Source: Mycobacterium sp. E796
Lineage (GTDB): Bacteria; Actinomycetota; Actinomycetes; Mycobacteriales; Mycobacteriaceae
NCBI RefSeq assembly: GCF_001672815.1
Contig: NZ_LZKK01000168.1
Coordinates: forward strand, 1 to 41,537
Direction: 5' to 3'
Length of the DNA stretch: 41,537 bases
Each line of letters opens with the position of its first letter. Position 1 is the first letter of the stretch. Of the stretch, positions 17,881 to 27,485 are shown in pieces. The translations under genes were made by a program, and so were the position numbers. Under the pieces are notes generated by a model. That model saw only the letters and a list, made by a program, of their open reading frames with translations. It made no database searches and was not told the origin of the DNA.

Positions 17881-18575
17881 ATCGTTGATGCTACGCGGGC
17901 AACCGGGTGGTCACGCACCGGAAGCGCGCCGTCCAGGGCGTCGCAGACGGCGGCGGCGACCGCCGCCCGCACCTCGTCGACGGCGACGGTGCGCCGCAGT
18001 TCGGCGGACAGCGACGTCACTCCGGCGTCGCTGATGCCGCACGGGACGATCGAGTGGTAGGCGCCCAGGTCGCAGTCGCAGTTCAGGGCGAACCCGTGCA
18101 GCGTGGTCGCCCGCGACACCCGCACGCCGATGGCGGCGACCTTGCGGGCCGGCCGGCCGCCGCCGGCGGGCACCCAGACCCCGGAGCGGCCGTCGACCCG
18201 GGCGGTGTCCAGGCCCAGGTCGCCGCACACCTTGATGAGCGCTTCCTCAAGGCGCCGAACGTATTTGACGACGTCGAGCGGCTCGGCCAGCCCGATGATC
18301 GGGTAACCGACCAGCTGCCCGGGGCCGTGCCAGGTGATCTTGCCGCCGCGGTCGGTGTCGACCACCGGCGTCCCGTCAGCCGGTCGCTCGTGCGCCTCGG
18401 TCCGCCGCCCGGCGGTGTAGACCGCCGGGTGCTCCAGCAGCAGTAGGGTGTCGGGCCCGCCGGCGACCCGGGCGTCGGCCAGATCGCGCTGCAGCTGCCA
18501 GGCGGTGCGGTATTCGACCGTCCCGAGCTGGCGGACGTCGATCGCGGCCGAACTCGACCGGATGGAATCACTCAC
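17877..18575 (-). CDS. lipB: Octanoyl-[acyl carrier protein]:protein N-octanoyltransferase
   Basis: LipB moves octanoate from acyl carrier protein to a lysine on lipoyl domains; LipA then converts it to lipoate. The 232-residue product has the family signatures [36 protein letters not shown] with the RGGxxTxHGPGQ motif, [22 protein letters not shown] containing the catalytic Lys, and [17 protein letters not shown] containing the catalytic Cys. I choose GTG 18575: a TAGCGT -10 hexamer ends 7 bases before it, and it places the first conserved block ([14 protein letters not shown]) as in the M. tuberculosis protein. The longer in-frame start at 18668 would add 31 low-complexity residues. The stop overlaps lipA. 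Confidence 0.95.
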   Translation of the reverse strand: MSDSIRSSSAAIDVRQLGTVEYRTAWQLQRDLADARVAGGPDTLLLLEHPAVYTAGRRTEAHERPADGTPVVDTDRGGKITWHGPGQLVGYPIIGLAEPLDVVKYVRRLEEALIKVCGDLGLDTARVDGRSGVWVPAGGGRPARKVAAIGVRVSRATTLHGFALNCDCDLGAYHSIVPCGISDAGVTSLSAELRRTVAVDEVRAAVAAAVCDALDGALPVRDHPVARVASTM

Positions 18576-18582
18576 CCCGCCG

Positions 18583-18588
18583 ACGCTA
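18583..18588 (-). promoter_or_regulatory. -10 element TAGCGT for leaderless lipBA
   Basis: TAGCGT on the minus strand is a TANNNT hexamer ending 7 bases before GTG 18575. It implies that lipBA is transcribed from its own leaderless promoter, separately from dlaT upstream. Confidence 0.45.
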
Positions 18589-18621
18589 CTCGGCCCGCCC
18601 TCGGCAGGCGACGCGACGCTA

Positions 18622-19533
18622 CTAATCGTGATCGCGGCGGGCCGTGGCGTAGGCGAGCGCCTCGCCAATTGTGTTGTGGTGGAACTCGAAACCGGCGCGC
18701 TCCAGCGCGGACGGGATCGCGCGCTGACCGGTGAGCAGCCCCTCGTCGGCGAACTCCCCGAGCGCGGCCCGCACCGCGAAACCGGGCAGCATCAACGGGG
18801 TCGGGCGATTGAGCGCACGGCCGAACGCGGTGGTGAACTCCGCGTTGGTCACCGGCGCCGGTCCGGTCAGGTTCACCGGTCCCGACAGCGACGGGTGAGA
18901 GATGGCGAACAGCAGCGCCCGCACCTCGTCTTCCAGGGTGATCCATGACATGTATTGCCGGCCGCTGCCCAGCCGGGCGCCCAGGCCCGCCGCGAACAAC
19001 GGCCGCAGCCGGCGCAGCGCACCACCCGACTTTGCCAACACCAGGCCGGTGCGGGCCAGCACCACCCGGGTGCCGGCGTATTGGGCGGGCAGCGTCGCGG
19101 CCTCCCAGTCCTCGCACAGCTGCGCGAGGAAACCGCTTCCCGCCCGGGCGTTTTCGTCGACCACCCGGTCCCTGGTGTTGCCGTAGTAGCCGACCGCGCT
19201 GGCGTTGATCAGCGTTTCGACGCCGGCGTCGGCGACTGCGTTGGCCAGCACCTCCGTGGGAGCGATGCGGCTGTCGCGCAGGCTCTGCTTGAAGGCGCCC
19301 GACCAACGGCGCTGCCCGACGTTGACGCCGCACAGGTTGACGACGGCGTCGACGTCGACCAGCGCGTCGGCGTCGAACTCGCCGCTCTCCGGATGCCAGT
19401 GCAGCTCTTCGGAATTCGTCGGCGTGCGGCGCACGATTCGCAGCACCGGGTGGTCGGCGGCGCGCAGCGCGGCGGCCAGGGCGGAGCCGATCAGGCCGGA
19501 GGAACCCGCTATCGCGATGACGGGCTTGGGCAC
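18622..19533 (-). CDS. TIGR01777-type NAD(P)-dependent epimerase (Rv2216-like)
   Basis: An extended short-chain dehydrogenase of the SulA/YfcH-like group, 303 residues. The N-terminal Rossmann motif is [17 protein letters not shown] (GxxGxxG). Family blocks follow: [40 protein letters not shown] (with the active-site-region YYG), the E-DWE stretch [27 protein letters not shown], and [16 protein letters not shown]. The C-terminal part has [16 protein letters not shown]. Physiological substrates are unknown in this family. GTG 19533 lies 4 bases after the dlaT stop, so the two are certainly co-transcribed; lipB follows after 46 bases. This fixed neighbourhood with lipoate genes recurs in mycobacteria, but I know of no proven link. 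Confidence 0.92.
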   Translation of the reverse strand: MPKPVIAIAGSSGLIGSALAAALRAADHPVLRIVRRTPTNSEELHWHPESGEFDADALVDVDAVVNLCGVNVGQRRWSGAFKQSLRDSRIAPTEVLANAVADAGVETLINASAVGYYGNTRDRVVDENARAGSGFLAQLCEDWEAATLPAQYAGTRVVLARTGLVLAKSGGALRRLRPLFAAGLGARLGSGRQYMSWITLEDEVRALLFAISHPSLSGPVNLTGPAPVTNAEFTTAFGRALNRPTPLMLPGFAVRAALGEFADEGLLTGQRAIPSALERAGFEFHHNTIGEALAYATARRDHD

Positions 19534-19537
19534 CTCG

Positions 19538-21322
19538 TCAGAGCCCCAGATCAGCCTCGAAGGCTCCCTCTTCGAGCCGGTTCTTGATCGTGGTGAGGAA
19601 ACGTCCGGCGTCGGCGCCGTCGATCAGCCGGTGGTCGTAGGTCAGCGGGAGATAGCAGATCGAGCGGACGCCGATCGACTCGTTGCCGAACTCGTCCACG
19701 ATCACCCGCGGCCGCTTGACGATCGCGCCGGTGCCCAGCATGGCCGCCTGCGGCGGAACCAGGATCGGTGTGTCGAACAGGGCGCCCTGGCTGCCGATGT
19801 TGGTGATCGTGAAGGTGCCGCCGGACAGCTCGTCGGGCTTCAGGTTGCCCGACCGGGCGCGCTCGGCGATGTCGGCGATGGCCCGGGCCAGCCCGGCCAG
19901 CGACAGGTCGCCGGCGTTGTGGACGACGGGGGAGAGCAGGCCCTGCTCGGTGTCGACCGCGAAGCCGAGGTGCTCGGCGTCGTAGTAGGTGATCTCCTTG
20001 GTTTGCTCGTTGTAGCTGGCGTTGATGTTGGGGTGGATCTTGAGCGCGTCGATCACGGCGCGGGCGATGAACGGCAGGTAGGTCAGGTTCACCCCCTCAC
20101 GCTCGGCGAACGACGACTTGGCCCGGGCCCGCAGCCCCACGATCTTGGTCATGTCGACCTCGTGGGTCTGGGTGAGCTGGGCCGTGGCCTGCAGCGATTC
20201 GCGCGTCTTGGCCGCCGTGAGCTGCCGGATCCGGCTGGCCTTCTGGGTGGTGCCGCGCAGGTGGGCCAGCGCGGGCGCCGGGGTGGGCGCGGCGGCGGGA
20301 GCCGCCTTGCCCTCCGAGGCCGGGGCGGCGGCGGGCGCCGCGGCCGGTGGGGGCGCCTGCTTCGCCTGCTCCTTCTTCTGTGCCGCCGCGAGCACGTCCT
20401 GCTTGCGGATGCGACCGCCGACGCCGGTGCCGGCAACCTCGGAGAGGTCGATGTTGTTCTCGTTGGCCAGCTTTCGCACCAGCGGGGTCACGTACGGCGC
20501 GCCGTCCGCGCTCGGGCCGCCGGCCTGCGCCGCGGCGGGTGGGGCCGGCGCGGATTCGGGTTGCGGCGCCGGTGCGGGTTTGGCCGCCGCGGGCTCCGGT
20601 TTGGGTTCGGGCTTGGGCTCCGGCTTTGGCTCGGGTTGGGGTGCGGGCGGCGCCGGGGGCGCCGAGGGTGCCGGCGCGGCGGCCTCCGTTCCGGCGCCGA
20701 TCCGGGCCAGCTCGCCGCCGACCGGGACGGTCGCGTCCTCCTCGGCGGTGATGCTCACCAGGACGCCGGCCACCGGCGAAGGGATCTCGGTGTCCACCTT
20801 GTCGGTGGACACCTCCACCAGCGGCTCGTCGACCTGAACCGAATCGCCGACCTTCTTCAACCAGCGGGTCACGGTGCCCTCGGCCACCGACTCGCCGAGC
20901 TCGGGCATCAGCACCGGCTTGGAGTCGCCGGAACCGCCGCCCGACGCGGCCGGCTGGGCGGCCGGGGCCGGGGCCGGCGGCTCGGGTTCGGGCTGGGCCT
21001 GGGCCTGCGGTTCGGGCTGGGGCTCCGGCTCCGGCTGCGGTTCCGGTTGGCTGGGCTCCTGGGGTTGGGCCTGGGGTTGCTCTCCCGCGTCGCCGATCAC
21101 CGCCAATTCGCCGCCGACCTCGACCGTGTCGTCCTCCTGGGCGACGATCTTGGTCAGCACGCCGGCGGCCGGTGACGGTATCTCGGTGTCCACCTTGTCG
21201 GTCGACACCTCGACGAGGGGCTCGTCGAGTTCGACCGTGTCGCCCTCCTGCTTGAGCCAGCGGGTGACCGTCCCCTCGGTGACGCTCTCACCGAGTGCCG
21301 GCATCTGGACGGAGAAGGCCAT
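19538..21322 (-). CDS. dlaT: Dihydrolipoamide acyltransferase (E2), two lipoyl domains
   Basis: The E2 core of the mycobacterial pyruvate dehydrogenase complex; in M. tuberculosis DlaT (annotated sucB) also works with AhpD/AhpC in peroxynitrite defence. The order is: lipoyl domain 1 (1-78, lipoyl-Lys K43 in STDKVDTE), Pro/Glu/Gln linker (80-125), lipoyl domain 2 (136-210, K175 in the same motif), a second Pro/Ala linker with the repeat [15 protein letters not shown] (215-270), a peripheral subunit-binding domain (about 275-312) and the catalytic domain (360-594) with H564 and D568 in DHRLIDG. At 594 residues it is about 40 longer than the M. tuberculosis protein as I recall it, the extra length being in the linkers. 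The ATG has GAGGAG 9 bases upstream. LipB/LipA, encoded downstream, supply its lipoate. Confidence 0.96.
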   Translation of the reverse strand: MAFSVQMPALGESVTEGTVTRWLKQEGDTVELDEPLVEVSTDKVDTEIPSPAAGVLTKIVAQEDDTVEVGGELAVIGDAGEQPQAQPQEPSQPEPQPEPEPQPEPQAQAQPEPEPPAPAPAAQPAASGGGSGDSKPVLMPELGESVAEGTVTRWLKKVGDSVQVDEPLVEVSTDKVDTEIPSPVAGVLVSITAEEDATVPVGGELARIGAGTEAAAPAPSAPPAPPAPQPEPKPEPKPEPKPEPAAAKPAPAPQPESAPAPPAAAQAGGPSADGAPYVTPLVRKLANENNIDLSEVAGTGVGGRIRKQDVLAAAQKKEQAKQAPPPAAAPAAAPASEGKAAPAAAPTPAPALAHLRGTTQKASRIRQLTAAKTRESLQATAQLTQTHEVDMTKIVGLRARAKSSFAEREGVNLTYLPFIARAVIDALKIHPNINASYNEQTKEITYYDAEHLGFAVDTEQGLLSPVVHNAGDLSLAGLARAIADIAERARSGNLKPDELSGGTFTITNIGSQGALFDTPILVPPQAAMLGTGAIVKRPRVIVDEFGNESIGVRSICYLPLTYDHRLIDGADAGRFLTTIKNRLEEGAFEADLGL

Positions 21323-21499
21323 CTTTTCTGACTCCTCGATCGCTCGTGGGTCGGGGCGGGTCGACTATCAAAACTATCCTGTCACTGCGCATTCGTCGGC
21401 ACACATCCAGGGCGACCGCGTTCGGGTACCGGGTCGGCGCCGACGCGCTTGCTACCGTGTGGCCACTGGCCTCAGGGGCCAGTCACAGCGGGAGGTTCG

Positions 21500-23272
21500 A
21501 TGCCGGAGCTACAGCAGGTACCCCAGCGATTCGTCGACAGCACCGACGGCGTGCGCATCGCCGTATACGAGGAGGGCCACCGCGAGGGCCCGACGGTCGT
21601 GCTGGTGCACGGCTTCCCCGACTCGCACGTGCTGTGGGACGGCGTCGTCCCGCAGCTGGCCGAGCGGTTCCGCGTCATCCGCTACGACAACCGTGGCGTC
21701 GGCATGACGTCGGCGCCGAAGGCGGTCTCCGCCTACACCATGGCCCGTTTCGCCGACGACTTCGCCGCGGTGATCGGCGAGCTGAGCGCCGGCCAGCCGG
21801 TGCACGTGCTGGCCCACGACTGGGGTTCGGTGGGCATTTGGGAGTACCTGAAGCGGCCGGGCGCGAGCGACCGGGTCGCCTCGTTCACGTCGGTGTCCGG
21901 CCCCAGCCATGAGCAGCTGGTCGACTACATGTTCAGCGGGCTGCGCCAGCCCTGGCGCCCGCGCAGGTTCCTGCGCTCGATCACCCAGGCGCTGCGGCTG
22001 ACCTACATGGTGTTCTTCTCGATCCCGGTGCTGGCGCCCCTGGGCCTGCGGCTGGCGCTGTCGGTCCCGGCCCTGCGGCGCAACGCCGTCGACAACATCC
22101 CCGCCGATAAGATCCATCATTCGGACAAACTGGCCTCCGACGCCGCCCGTTCGGTGAAGACCTACCCGGCCAACTACTTTCGCTCGTTCTCCATGCGTGG
22201 CCGGCCGCAGACCGTGGACGTGCCGGTGCAGCTCATCGTCAACACCCGCGACAAGTACGTGCGGCCCTACTCGTTCGACGAAACCGCGCGCTGGGTGCCG
22301 CGGTTGTGGCGCCGCGACATCCGCGCCGGCCACTTCTCGCCGATGTCGCACCCGCAGGTGATGGCGGCCGCGGTGCACGACTTCGCCGACCTGGTCGAGG
22401 GCAAACCGCCGAGCCGGGCCATGCTGCGCGCGCAGGTCGGGCGTCCCCGCGAGTACTTCGGCGACACCCTGGTGTCGGTCACCGGCGCGGGCAGCGGCAT
22501 CGGGCGGGAGACCGCGTTCGCCTTCGCGCGCGAGGGCGCCGAGCTGGTCGTCAGCGACATCGACGAGGCGACCGTCAAGGAGACCGCCGCCGAGATCGTC
22601 GCGCGCGGCGGCGTCGCGCACGCGTACGTGCTCGACGTCTCCGACGCCGACGCCGTCGAGGCGTTCGCCGAGCGCGTCAGCGCAGAGCACGGCGTCCCCG
22701 ACATCGTGGTCAACAACGCCGGCATCGGTGCGGCCGGGGGATTCCTGGACACCCCCGCCGAGCAGTTCGACCGGGTCCTCGACATCAACCTGGGCGGTGT
22801 GGTCAACGGTTGCCGGTCCTTCGGCAGGCGCCTCGTCGAGCGCGGCACCGGCGGCTACATCGTCAACGTGGCGTCCATGGCCGCCTTTTCGCCGTTGGGG
22901 TCGCTGAGCGCCTACTGCACCTCCAAGGCGGCGACCTACATGTTCTCCGACTGTCTGCGGGCCGAACTCGACGTGGCCGGCGTGGGGCTGACCACCATCT
23001 GTCCCGGTGTCATCAACACCAACATCATCAGCACCACCCGCTTCACCGCGCCGGGGGACAAGGACAAGCTCATCGACGAGCGGCGCGGCCAGATCGCCCG
23101 GATGTTCGCGCTGCGCCACTACGGGCCGGACAAGGTCGCCAAGGCGATCCTGTCGTCGGTGAAGAAAAAGAAGCCGATTCGGCCCGTCGCTCCGGAGGCC
23201 TACGCCCTCTATGGCCTGTCCCGCGTGGCGCCGCAGGCGTTGCGCAACGCCGCGCGGGTGCGGGTGATCTAG
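21500..23272 (+). CDS. ephD: EphD: alpha/beta-hydrolase (epoxide hydrolase) fused to a short-chain dehydrogenase
   Basis: A 590-residue two-domain enzyme. Residues 1-300 are an alpha/beta-hydrolase with VLVHGFPDSHVLWDG (oxyanion region), the nucleophile D107 in LAHDWGS, and a C-terminal His in RAGHFSPMSHP. Residues 320-590 are a classical SDR: VTGAGSGIGRE (cofactor), NNAG, and the active-site Ser in NVASMAAF with Y472 and K476 in SAYCTSKAA. M. tuberculosis EphD (Rv2214c) has the same fusion and has been linked to keto/epoxy mycolic acid metabolism, so a mycolate or lipid substrate is plausible. ATG 21500 has GGAGG with 4-base spacing. It is divergent from dlaT and converges with the small membrane protein. 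Confidence 0.94.
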   Translation: MPELQQVPQRFVDSTDGVRIAVYEEGHREGPTVVLVHGFPDSHVLWDGVVPQLAERFRVIRYDNRGVGMTSAPKAVSAYTMARFADDFAAVIGELSAGQPVHVLAHDWGSVGIWEYLKRPGASDRVASFTSVSGPSHEQLVDYMFSGLRQPWRPRRFLRSITQALRLTYMVFFSIPVLAPLGLRLALSVPALRRNAVDNIPADKIHHSDKLASDAARSVKTYPANYFRSFSMRGRPQTVDVPVQLIVNTRDKYVRPYSFDETARWVPRLWRRDIRAGHFSPMSHPQVMAAAVHDFADLVEGKPPSRAMLRAQVGRPREYFGDTLVSVTGAGSGIGRETAFAFAREGAELVVSDIDEATVKETAAEIVARGGVAHAYVLDVSDADAVEAFAERVSAEHGVPDIVVNNAGIGAAGGFLDTPAEQFDRVLDINLGGVVNGCRSFGRRLVERGTGGYIVNVASMAAFSPLGSLSAYCTSKAATYMFSDCLRAELDVAGVGLTTICPGVINTNIISTTRFTAPGDKDKLIDERRGQIARMFALRHYGPDKVAKAILSSVKKKKPIRPVAPEAYALYGLSRVAPQALRNAARVRVI

Positions 23273-23279
23273 TTCAATG

Positions 23280-23324
23280 GTGGCGACCCGCTTCGCCCGG
23301 CTACGCCGCGCTCGCGATCGCCAC
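23280..23324. repeat. Palindrome-bordered GC-rich element between ephD and a convergent gene
   Basis: GTGGCGA (23280-23286) and TCGCCAC (23318-23324) are inverted copies around a 31-base core made of GC-rich short words (CGCCCGG, CGCCGCGC, CTCGCGA). It starts 8 bases after the ephD stop and overlaps the last base of the convergent gene. It could act as a two-way terminator. The sequence resembles 3'-end palindromes I have seen in other mycobacterial genomes, but I cannot verify copy number. Confidence 0.45.
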
Positions 23325-23668
23325 TAAACCCCCGTCTGTCGGGCGCCTTGGCGCCCCATCGCCACCCCACCGCCGACGGCGAGGAGCCCGACGACGGCCA
23401 GCGGGATGGTCCAGCTGCGCCGGGTGTTGACCGCCGACTGGCATTGCGCCACGTAGTCGGTGTGGGGGAGGACCTGGTTCAGGATCGGGATGTTGGCGCC
23501 GTTCTTGTCGTTGGCATTCCGGGCGCTGGACAAATCGGTGGCGATTCCGTTCCCGCATGACACGGAATTGCCGCTGCCGTCCGACACGGACACCGGCACC
23601 AGCAACCCGATTATGCCGGCCAATAAAAGCACCGCGCCCACCGCGATGATCAACCGTCGCACAGTCAC
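23324..23668 (-). CDS. Small two-helix membrane protein with an extracytoplasmic Cys pair (114 aa)
   Basis: Not a family I can name. From GTG 23668 (GGAGG with 6-base spacing) the product begins VTVRRLIIAVGAVLLLAGI: a membrane helix at about 6-25, then a loop of roughly 60 residues containing SCGNG and AQCQSA, one Cys on each side, then a second helix (about 87-104, TIPLAVVGLLAVGGGVAMG) and a short basic tail. The loop has no low complexity and contains SSARNANDKNG and NQVLPHTDYV. The two Cys residues suggest a disulphide outside the membrane. An upstream in-frame start at 23806 lacks a ribosome site and adds a charged stretch. In H37Rv ephD and pepB are adjacent as I recall, so this gene is additional here. 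Confidence 0.76.
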   Translation of the reverse strand: MTVRRLIIAVGAVLLLAGIIGLLVPVSVSDGSGNSVSCGNGIATDLSSARNANDKNGANIPILNQVLPHTDYVAQCQSAVNTRRSWTIPLAVVGLLAVGGGVAMGRQGARQTGV

Positions 23669-23790
23669 AATTGGCCTCCCGTCACCCGCGAGTTTGGTAA
23701 CGGCGTAGTAACCGCTGGCCGCGGCCCCTAAACGTTTTGCCGCCGCCCGATCCCGCGCATGGTTTCCGCCGACCGGGGTATCCGGACGCC

Positions 23791-24246
23791 ATGACATTGG
23801 CTGCAACCCGCGAGGTAAGGGCTTCCCGCCAGCAGATCTGGGACACGATGACCGACGGCTGGACGTACGCGCAGTGGGTGGTGGGCAACAGCCGGACCCG
23901 CGCGGTCGACCCGAATTGGCCGCAGCCCGGCACCGCGATCAAGCACTCGGTGGGGGTCTGGCCGCTGGTCATCAGCGATGCGACCGTGTCCGAAAGCTGC
24001 ACGCCGGGTGAGGAACTCGTCCTGCGCGCCGGGCTCGGGCGATTGGGGTCCGCGCGAATAACGCTGCGGCTCAGCGACACTCCGGACGGCGGCTGCCGGA
24101 TCGAAATGATCGAGGTGCCCGCGTCCGGCCCGATGCGGATCGTCCCCGACCGACTGGCCCTGGCCGCCGTCTATCCGCGCAACCGTGAGTGCTTGCTGCG
24201 GTTGACCGCGCTCGCCGAACGGCTCGAGCCGAGCCAGGTCAAATAG
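23791..24246 (+). CDS. SRPBCC (polyketide cyclase/START-like) family protein
   Basis: A 151-residue protein with the helix-grip fold of the SRPBCC superfamily, which binds hydrophobic ligands in a deep pocket. The N-terminus (LAATREVRASRQQIWDTMTDGWTYAQWVVG) is the usual first strand and helix pair, the middle holds GVWPLVISDATVSESCTPGEELVLRAG, and a long C-terminal helix (NRECLLRLTALAERLE) closes the pocket. ATG 23791 is used because the longer in-frame start at 23737 adds only proline-rich sequence. The stop is followed after 4 bases by the flavoprotein gene, so the two are one transcription unit. Together they suggest handling of a hydrophobic, possibly isoprenoid or polyketide, substrate; that is an inference. 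Confidence 0.85.
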   Translation: MTLAATREVRASRQQIWDTMTDGWTYAQWVVGNSRTRAVDPNWPQPGTAIKHSVGVWPLVISDATVSESCTPGEELVLRAGLGRLGSARITLRLSDTPDGGCRIEMIEVPASGPMRIVPDRLALAAVYPRNRECLLRLTALAERLEPSQVK

Positions 24247-24250
24247 GCGC

Positions 24251-25843
24251 ATGGCCGACCAGACGGCCGACGCCGTCGTCATCGGGGCCGGGCACCACGG
24301 GCTGGTGGCCGCGTCGATGCTGGCCGACGCGGGGTGGGACGTGCTGGTGCTCGAGGCCCAACCCGAGCCCGGCGGCGCCGTGCGCAGCGCCGAGCTGACA
24401 CCGGGATACATCACCGATCTGTTCAGCTCGTTCTACCCGATGACGGTGGCTTCGCCGGCGATGGCGGCGCTGCGGCTGGAAGACCACGGGCTGCGGTGGT
24501 CACACGCCCCCGCGGTGGTGGGCCATCCACGCAGCGCGGCCGACGACGACCCGCCCGTCATCTACCGCGACCCGGCCCGCACCGCAACGGAATTGGCGCG
24601 CCGCGAGCCGAAGGACGGAGACAATTGGTGGCGCGCGGTGGAATTGTGGCGGAAGATCTCCGCGCCGCTGCTGGACGCCATGCTGGCGCCGTTTCCGCCG
24701 GTGCGCCCGATGCTCCGGCTGCTGCTGAAACTGGGCACGGCCGACGCCGTCCGGTTGGCCCGCTTGTTGATCCAGCCGGCCAACACCATGGTTGACGAGT
24801 TGTTCGACGGCGAGGCGCCGCGAATCCTGTTGCTGGGCAACGCGATGCACGCCGACGTTCCGCCGGACGCGCCCGTCAGCGGCGCCATGGGCTTTCTGAT
24901 GACGATGCTCGCCCAGGACGGCGGCTGGCCGGTGCCCGTCGGCGGGTCGGGAGAGCTGACGGCCGCGTTGGTGAAGCGGGCCACTTCGGCCGGCGCGCGA
25001 ATCGAATGCGGTCAGAACGTTTCTCGCATCGAGGTGCGCGGCGGCAGGGCGGTCGCGGTGACCACCGCCGGCGGGCGGAAAGTGCGGGCGCGGCGGGCGA
25101 TCGTGGCCGACGTGACGGCGCCGCGGCTGTTTTGCGACATGTTGCCCGCCGATGCGGTCCCGGCCGGGCTGCGCCGCGAGCTCGAGCATTACGTGTGGGA
25201 TCCGCCGGTGGTGAAGGTCAACTACGCGCTGAACGGGCCCATCCCGTGGCGATCGAAAAGCCTGCGGGGCGTGGGCACCGTCCACCTGGGGGCCGACGCC
25301 GACGGGCTGGTGCGCTGGATGGCCGACCTGAACACCCGGGTGGTGCCCGAGCACCCGTTCATGCTGTTGGGCCAGACCACCACCGCGGACCCGAGCCGGT
25401 CGCCGGCGGGCACCGAAAGTGTCTGGGCCTACACGCATTTGCCGCGCAACGTGGCTGACGACGCCGCGGCCGAGCGGCTGGCCAAGTCGATGGATCACGT
25501 GATCGAAGAGCATGCCCCCGGTTTCGGCGCGGCGGTGATCGACCGGTTCGTCCAGCGCCCGTCGGACCTGGAGGCCAGCGACGCCAACCTGCATTTGGGT
25601 GCCCTCAACGGGGGAACCGCGCAGCTGCAACAGATGGCGATCTTTCGCCCCGCGCCGGGCATGGGCCGCGCCGAAACCCCGGTCGAGGGGCTCTATTTGG
25701 GCAGCGCGTCGGCCACCCCGGGCGGCTCCGTGCACGGCGCCTGCGGGCGCAACGCCGCCAACGCCGCGCTGGCCGCCGCCCGCGTGACGGGCTGGCCGCG
25801 CCGCAAGCTGGGCCGGGCGGTCCTCAGGCGGCTGACGGCGTAG
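24251..25843 (+). CDS. Phytoene dehydrogenase-like FAD/NAD(P)-dependent oxidoreductase
   Basis: A 530-residue flavoprotein of the carotenoid desaturase/isomerase (CrtI-like) group. The dinucleotide-binding fold is clear at the N-terminus, ADAVVIGAGHHGLVAASML, with the acidic residue that binds FAD ribose in LVLEAQPEPGG. GPVSG-type loops follow (PVSGAMGFLMTML, WPVPVGGSGELTAAL), then the second FAD region GARIECGQNVSRIEVRGGRAVAV. The C-terminal FAD motif is GLYLGSASATPGGSVHGACGRNAANAAL. Actinobacteria have many such proteins of unproven substrate, so assignment to carotenoid metabolism is not justified without other crt genes, none of which is nearby. The gene starts 4 bases after the SRPBCC gene and converges with pepB. 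Confidence 0.9.
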   Translation: MADQTADAVVIGAGHHGLVAASMLADAGWDVLVLEAQPEPGGAVRSAELTPGYITDLFSSFYPMTVASPAMAALRLEDHGLRWSHAPAVVGHPRSAADDDPPVIYRDPARTATELARREPKDGDNWWRAVELWRKISAPLLDAMLAPFPPVRPMLRLLLKLGTADAVRLARLLIQPANTMVDELFDGEAPRILLLGNAMHADVPPDAPVSGAMGFLMTMLAQDGGWPVPVGGSGELTAALVKRATSAGARIECGQNVSRIEVRGGRAVAVTTAGGRKVRARRAIVADVTAPRLFCDMLPADAVPAGLRRELEHYVWDPPVVKVNYALNGPIPWRSKSLRGVGTVHLGADADGLVRWMADLNTRVVPEHPFMLLGQTTTADPSRSPAGTESVWAYTHLPRNVADDAAAERLAKSMDHVIEEHAPGFGAAVIDRFVQRPSDLEASDANLHLGALNGGTAQLQQMAIFRPAPGMGRAETPVEGLYLGSASATPGGSVHGACGRNAANAALAAARVTGWPRRKLGRAVLRRLTA

Positions 25844-25890
25844 CCCGGCGCATCGCGAGCGTCACGGTGGCGCGCCGTTCGGCGTCCAGA

Positions 25891-25906
25891 GCCACGCCAG
25901 CGTGGC
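25891..25906. terminator. Short hairpin between convergent flavoprotein and pepB genes
   Basis: GCCACGC (25891-25897) and GCGTGGC (25900-25906) form a perfect 7-bp stem with a 2-base loop in an 83-bp intergenic region. There is no T-tract. It is small and may be only one part of a larger structure with neighbouring GC-rich words. Confidence 0.35.
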
Positions 25907-25926
25907 GCTCGGCGGGCGGTGAGCGC

Positions 25927-27474
25927 TCAGCCGTTCTCGGCTATGTCCTCCAGCACCGCGAACATGGTGCGGGTCGGCACGCCGGTGCCGCCCTTGGGCG
26001 TGTAGCCCCATGGGCTGCCGGTGTTGTAGGCCGGCCCGGCGACGTCGATGTGCGCCCAGCCCACGCCGTCGGCGACGAACTCGCGCAGGAACACCCCGGC
26101 CACCAGCATCCCGGCGAAGCGCTGGCCGCTGATGTTGGACAGGTCAGCCACGGTGGACTTCAAGTCGTCCTTGAGCTCGTCGGGCAGCGGCATCGGCCAG
26201 CCGTTCTCGCCCACCCGCTGCGAGATCGCGGCCACCCGATCGCGGAACTCGTCGCTGCCCATCACCCCGGGGATCCGGGCGCCGAGCGCCACCGTCTGCG
26301 CGCCGGTCAGCGTGGACGTCTCGATGAGGTAGTCCGGGTTGTCCTCGCACGCCCGCACGATCGCGTCGGCCAGGATGAGCCGGCCCTCGGCGTCGGTGTT
26401 CTGCACCTCGACGGTGATCCCGCCGTACTGCGTCAGCACGTCGCCCGGGCGCTGCGCGGTGGCCGACGGCATGTTCTCGGCCATCGGGACCGTGGCGATC
26501 ACGTCGATGGGCAGCTGCTGCTGCGCGGCCAGCGCGACCGTCGCGATGACGGCGGCCGCGCCGCCCATGTCCGAGGTCATGTAGTGCATCGACGCCGCCG
26601 GCTTGATCGAGATGCCGCCGGTGTCGAACGTGATGCCCTTGCCGACGAGCGCGACCCGCTTGGCCTGTTTTGATTTCTTGGCCAGCTTGGAGCCGCGATG
26701 GATGAGCCGCACCAGCCGTGGTGGCCGCGACGAGCCCTGCCCGACGCCGATCACCCCGCCGTAGCCGCCCTTCTGCAGCGCCTTGTCGTCGAGCACCTCC
26801 ACCTCGAGGCCGACCGATTCGCCCAAAGCCTTTGCACGCTTGGCGAATTCGGCGGGGAACAGGTGACTGGGCGGGGTGTTGACCAGGTCCCGGGCCGTGG
26901 CGACCGCGGTCGCGACGGCCGCGCCGTGCGCCGCCTGCTTCCTGGCGTCCTTGCCGGTCGCCAGGACCGTGATCTTGCGCAGCCCCTTGTCCTTCGGGGC
27001 GGTCTTCTCGCTGCGAAACTCGGTGAACCGGTAGCTGCCCAAGACCAGCCCCTCCACGGCCGCGGAGCAGACGTCGTCACCGGGCAGCTCACCCAGCGTG
27101 GTGATCACCGCCTCGGCGGTGCCCAGCGATCGCGCGGCCACGCCGGCGGCGCGCCGGATCGTGTCGGCCGGCCACTCGTCACGCGGCTTGCCCAGCCCGA
27201 TCGTCAGCACGCTGGACACCGGCAGCGACGGCACCACCAGCCGGTGCACCTGCTCACTGCCGCCGGTGGCCTCCAGCGCCCGCAGGCCGTCCTGGATCTC
27301 GGCCACGGCGTCGTCGGACAGGAACGGCTCGGCGGCGGTGACGACCGCGCCCGGCCTGTCCTCGTCGCCGGTCGAAACGACCGGCACCAGCAATACCGCG
27401 GAGCCCGCACTGCGTTTGGGCAAGGATGTGGCGACGTTGACGGAGGGGGCCTGGTAGCCCGGTTCGGTGGTCAC
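25927..27474 (-). CDS. pepB: Leucyl aminopeptidase (M17)
   Basis: A cytosolic metallopeptidase that removes N-terminal residues from peptides; M17 enzymes are hexamers with two metal ions per active site. The 515 residues match M. tuberculosis PepB in length. The catalytic half has [20 protein letters not shown] (metal-binding K and D), the MTSDMGGAA loop, the family signature [13 protein letters not shown] and the stretch [14 protein letters not shown]. The N-terminal third is the macro-like domain ([17 protein letters not shown] to [10 protein letters not shown]). Start GTG 27474 gives MTTEPGY as in M. tuberculosis. TAGGGT (minus strand, 27483-27488) is 8 bases upstream and could be its own -10. 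The cyclase gene ends only 11 bases before it. Confidence 0.96.
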   Translation of the reverse strand: MTTEPGYQAPSVNVATSLPKRSAGSAVLLVPVVSTGDEDRPGAVVTAAEPFLSDDAVAEIQDGLRALEATGGSEQVHRLVVPSLPVSSVLTIGLGKPRDEWPADTIRRAAGVAARSLGTAEAVITTLGELPGDDVCSAAVEGLVLGSYRFTEFRSEKTAPKDKGLRKITVLATGKDARKQAAHGAAVATAVATARDLVNTPPSHLFPAEFAKRAKALGESVGLEVEVLDDKALQKGGYGGVIGVGQGSSRPPRLVRLIHRGSKLAKKSKQAKRVALVGKGITFDTGGISIKPAASMHYMTSDMGGAAAVIATVALAAQQQLPIDVIATVPMAENMPSATAQRPGDVLTQYGGITVEVQNTDAEGRLILADAIVRACEDNPDYLIETSTLTGAQTVALGARIPGVMGSDEFRDRVAAISQRVGENGWPMPLPDELKDDLKSTVADLSNISGQRFAGMLVAGVFLREFVADGVGWAHIDVAGPAYNTGSPWGYTPKGGTGVPTRTMFAVLEDIAENG

Positions 27475-27485
27475 GGCAAACCACC

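Noticed and set aside
20560..20665. Short tandem repeats that might be a CRISPR or minisatellite
   Set aside because: They are in frame and encode the Pro/Glu/Lys linker of DlaT; there are no spacers.
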